From: Pseudomonas sp. BP8
GTDB taxonomy: Bacteria > Pseudomonadota > Gammaproteobacteria > Pseudomonadales > Pseudomonadaceae
Direction of reading: 5' to 3'
Length of the DNA stretch: 64,000 nucleotides
Assembly: GCF_017875955.1 (NCBI RefSeq)
Contig: NZ_JAGINK010000001.1
Location: forward strand, 67,001 to 131,000
The translations under genes were made by a program, and so were the position numbers. The notes below the pieces were generated by a model. The model was not told the DNA's origin and made no database searches. It saw nothing but the letters and a program-made list of their open reading frames with translations. Shown here piece after piece: positions 62,625-64,000 of this stretch; the first letter of the stretch is position 1; each line of letters begins with the position of its first letter.

Positions 62625-62699
62625 TCACCGCGGTATCACAGGAAACAACAACCCGATCCGCCACGCCAACCAGCGCCCCACTTCACGATCCTCCCTCAT
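62625..62699 (-). CDS. Possible 24-aa peptide overlapping the creD stop
   Basis: ATG 62699 overlaps the creD stop codon by 4 bp (ATGA) and opens a 24-codon frame, MREDREVGRWLAWRIGLLFP and four more residues, with a basic tryptophan-containing helix that could insert in the membrane. Its stop lies at the edge of the REP. The overlap is the usual sign of coupled translation, but so short a frame may be chance. Confidence 0.35.
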   Translation of the reverse strand: MREDREVGRWLAWRIGLLFPVIPR

Positions 62700-64000
62700 G
62701 CCATTCTCCCCACCCGCGACCAGTCCAGTCGGCGGGTCAGCACCATGAACACGCCCAGCAAGCCAAAGCACAGCAACGAGCCCATCAGCAGCGCATAGTC
62801 CTCAGCGCTCAGCAGCCCATAGAGCAGTGCATACAGCACAGCCAACCCCGCCGCAAAGCCGATACCGCGCCACAGACTGCGCAGCACATGGCTCAGATAG
62901 AAGCCGATCAGCAGCACGCACGCCGACGCCGACAAGCCATACGCCAGGCCAAACCCAAGGTGCTCGGACAGCGACAACAACAGCAGGTAGAAGAACGCCA
63001 ACGCCACCCCGACCAGCACGTATTGCACCGGGTGCACGCTGAGGTTCTTCAACACCTCGAACAGGAAGAAACCGGCAAACGTCAGTGCAATGAACAGCAG
63101 CGCGTACTTGATCGCCCGCTCGCTCTTGAGGTACTGGTCGACCGGGTCGACGAAGCTCACGCCAAAGGTGCGTTCCTTGTAGTCGGCGCACTGCTCGGCC
63201 GTGGCGCACTGGCGCAAGGCGTCCTCCAGGTTGGTGGCAAAGAACGACGTCTGCCAGTGCCCCTTGAAGCCCTCGGCACTGATCTCGCGGCGGCTCGGCA
63301 GGTAGCTGCCGACAAAACTTGGGTGCGGCCAGTTGGCCTGCATATCGACACTGCTGGAGCGACCGACCGGCAGTACATGCAACTGGCCAGTGCCTTGCAG
63401 GGCGAGGTCGAAGGCGTAGTTGAATTCACGCGGCTGCTGGCCGTCCAGCGCAGGCAGATCGACGTGCACACCACCGCGCATCCAAGCCAGGCCGGTGCCT
63501 GCTTGAAACGGCAGCCGCTGGTCATCGAGGCTCAGCTCAAGTGTGCTTTCGATACCGCGGATATCACTGATGCCCACCGCCAGAAACGGCTTGTCGAAGC
63601 GGTAGTCCTCATAGTCCTTGTCGATGCCCCAACGCTCAGGCAGTTTGAAGCGGCCAGCGATCTGGCTTTTGGCATGAAACAGCCGGGCCTGATAGATGCC
63701 CCGGGCGCGCAGCTCGGTGTCGATGCCAATCGTCGCCTCGAAGGTTTCCGGGAGGAAGTACAGGTGGCCCGAGACCGTACTGGTCTCCTGCACGCTGTGG
63801 CCGTCCTTGTCGATCCAGCGGCGTTCGAATTTGCGGTACGGCACCACCAGCAGCGGGCCGGCGATCAACTGGTCGAAACTCGAGCTTTGCGCGATATCGG
63901 CGAGGACGTTGTCACGCAGGCTTTGCCGCTCGTCGATCAAGCCGCCGATCATCAACAGCGGGATCAACAGCAGCAACATCAGCAAGGCGATCATGCCGAG
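62696..64000 (-). CDS. creD: CreD-family inner-membrane protein, 5' end beyond the window
   Basis: At least 432 residues are visible; by comparison with E. coli CreD about ten N-terminal residues are cut off, so the ATG at 63994 is probably internal. N-terminal helix LLMLLLLIPLLMIGGLIDER, a long periplasmic domain (NWPHPSFVGSYLPSRREIS-type motif) and about five C-terminal helices (LLFIALTFAGFFLFEVL onward). CreD is regulated by the CreBC two-component system and is linked to envelope integrity and beta-lactam response. creBC would be expected upstream, outside the window. Confidence 0.92.
   Translation of the reverse strand, partial: LGMIALLMLLLLIPLLMIGGLIDERQSLRDNVLADIAQSSSFDQLIAGPLLVVPYRKFERRWIDKDGHSVQETSTVSGHLYFLPETFEATIGIDTELRARGIYQARLFHAKSQIAGRFKLPERWGIDKDYEDYRFDKPFLAVGISDIRGIESTLELSLDDQRLPFQAGTGLAWMRGGVHVDLPALDGQQPREFNYAFDLALQGTGQLHVLPVGRSSSVDMQANWPHPSFVGSYLPSRREISAEGFKGHWQTSFFATNLEDALRQCATAEQCADYKERTFGVSFVDPVDQYLKSERAIKYALLFIALTFAGFFLFEVLKNLSVHPVQYVLVGVALAFFYLLLLSLSEHLGFGLAYGLSASACVLLIGFYLSHVLRSLWRGIGFAAGLAVLYALLYGLLSAEDYALLMGSLLCFGLLGVFMVLTRRLDWSRVGRMA

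Overview
This is a 64 kb chromosomal window from a Pseudomonas, almost certainly the P. putida group. The evidence is the gene order (pqq cluster, bioBFHCD, glcB, waa core-LPS operon, glnE, aceEF, dipA, msrA), the high GC with strong third-position bias, and many REP sequences of two related types: one built on CGGGCTTGCCCCGCGAAGAGGCC-like text, the other on CGGCCTTGTGTCGCG followed by a small GC hairpin. I saw no rRNA, tRNA, CRISPR array, prophage or recognisable transposase gene. Most of the window is core genome. The accessory signal lies in the repeats and in one large toxin-like gene at 39474-42263.

Layout. 1-8.3 kb: the end of a nitrilase-family gene, then pqqF and pqqABCDE and an S9 peptidase, i.e. 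the pyrroloquinoline quinone pathway, with a hairpin after pqqA. 8.3-11.6 kb: a Pmp3-type membrane peptide, a class III aminotransferase and a divergent LysR regulator. 11.8-18 kb: two paralogous acyl-CoA dehydrogenases with a diguanylate cyclase and a 1.1 kb repeat block between them; the second has a textbook PsrA operator. 18.6-23.9 kb: the complete biotin operon bioBFHCD, divergent from comF, with a BirA-like operator between them. 24-31 kb: ModE-like regulator, srkA, rarD, a GcvR-like ACT protein, glcB and an orphan response regulator. 31-33.7 kb: a cNMP/CBS/DUF294 protein coupled to a DnaQ-like exonuclease. 33.7-39.4 kb: a Fur-linked iron cell-surface signalling system (FecI sigma, FecR, TonB receptor with an STN domain) and a PepSY membrane protein. 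39.5-42.3 kb: a 929-aa DUF6543/dermonecrotic-toxin-like protein. 42.4-49.3 kb: the core-LPS operon waaF-waaC-waaG-waaP plus three further kinase-like genes, every junction overlapping or abutting. 49.5-57.1 kb: glnE, divergent from aceEF (pyruvate dehydrogenase). 57.2-58.1 kb: a large inverted repeat block. 58.3-64 kb: dipA (c-di-GMP phosphodiesterase), msrA, a glutathione S-transferase and a creD cut by the window end.

Two themes stand out. First, three intergenic blocks (8637-8966, 15277-15977, 57281-58087) share the same inverted end sequence (GGGCTTATCCATTTGAT and close variants), contain REP pairs and, in two cases, ~250 bp arms and outer G/C-rich tandem repeats. I read them as one family of non-coding composite mobile or REP-derived elements. 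Second, several promoters carry operators that tie central metabolism together: two 15-bp TGTAGT-AAA-ACTACA-type sites before aceE and one widely spaced 28-bp version before glcB, matching the two published RccR site types; a PsrA box before a fadE; a BirA box before bioB; and a Fur-like box before the iron sigma factor.
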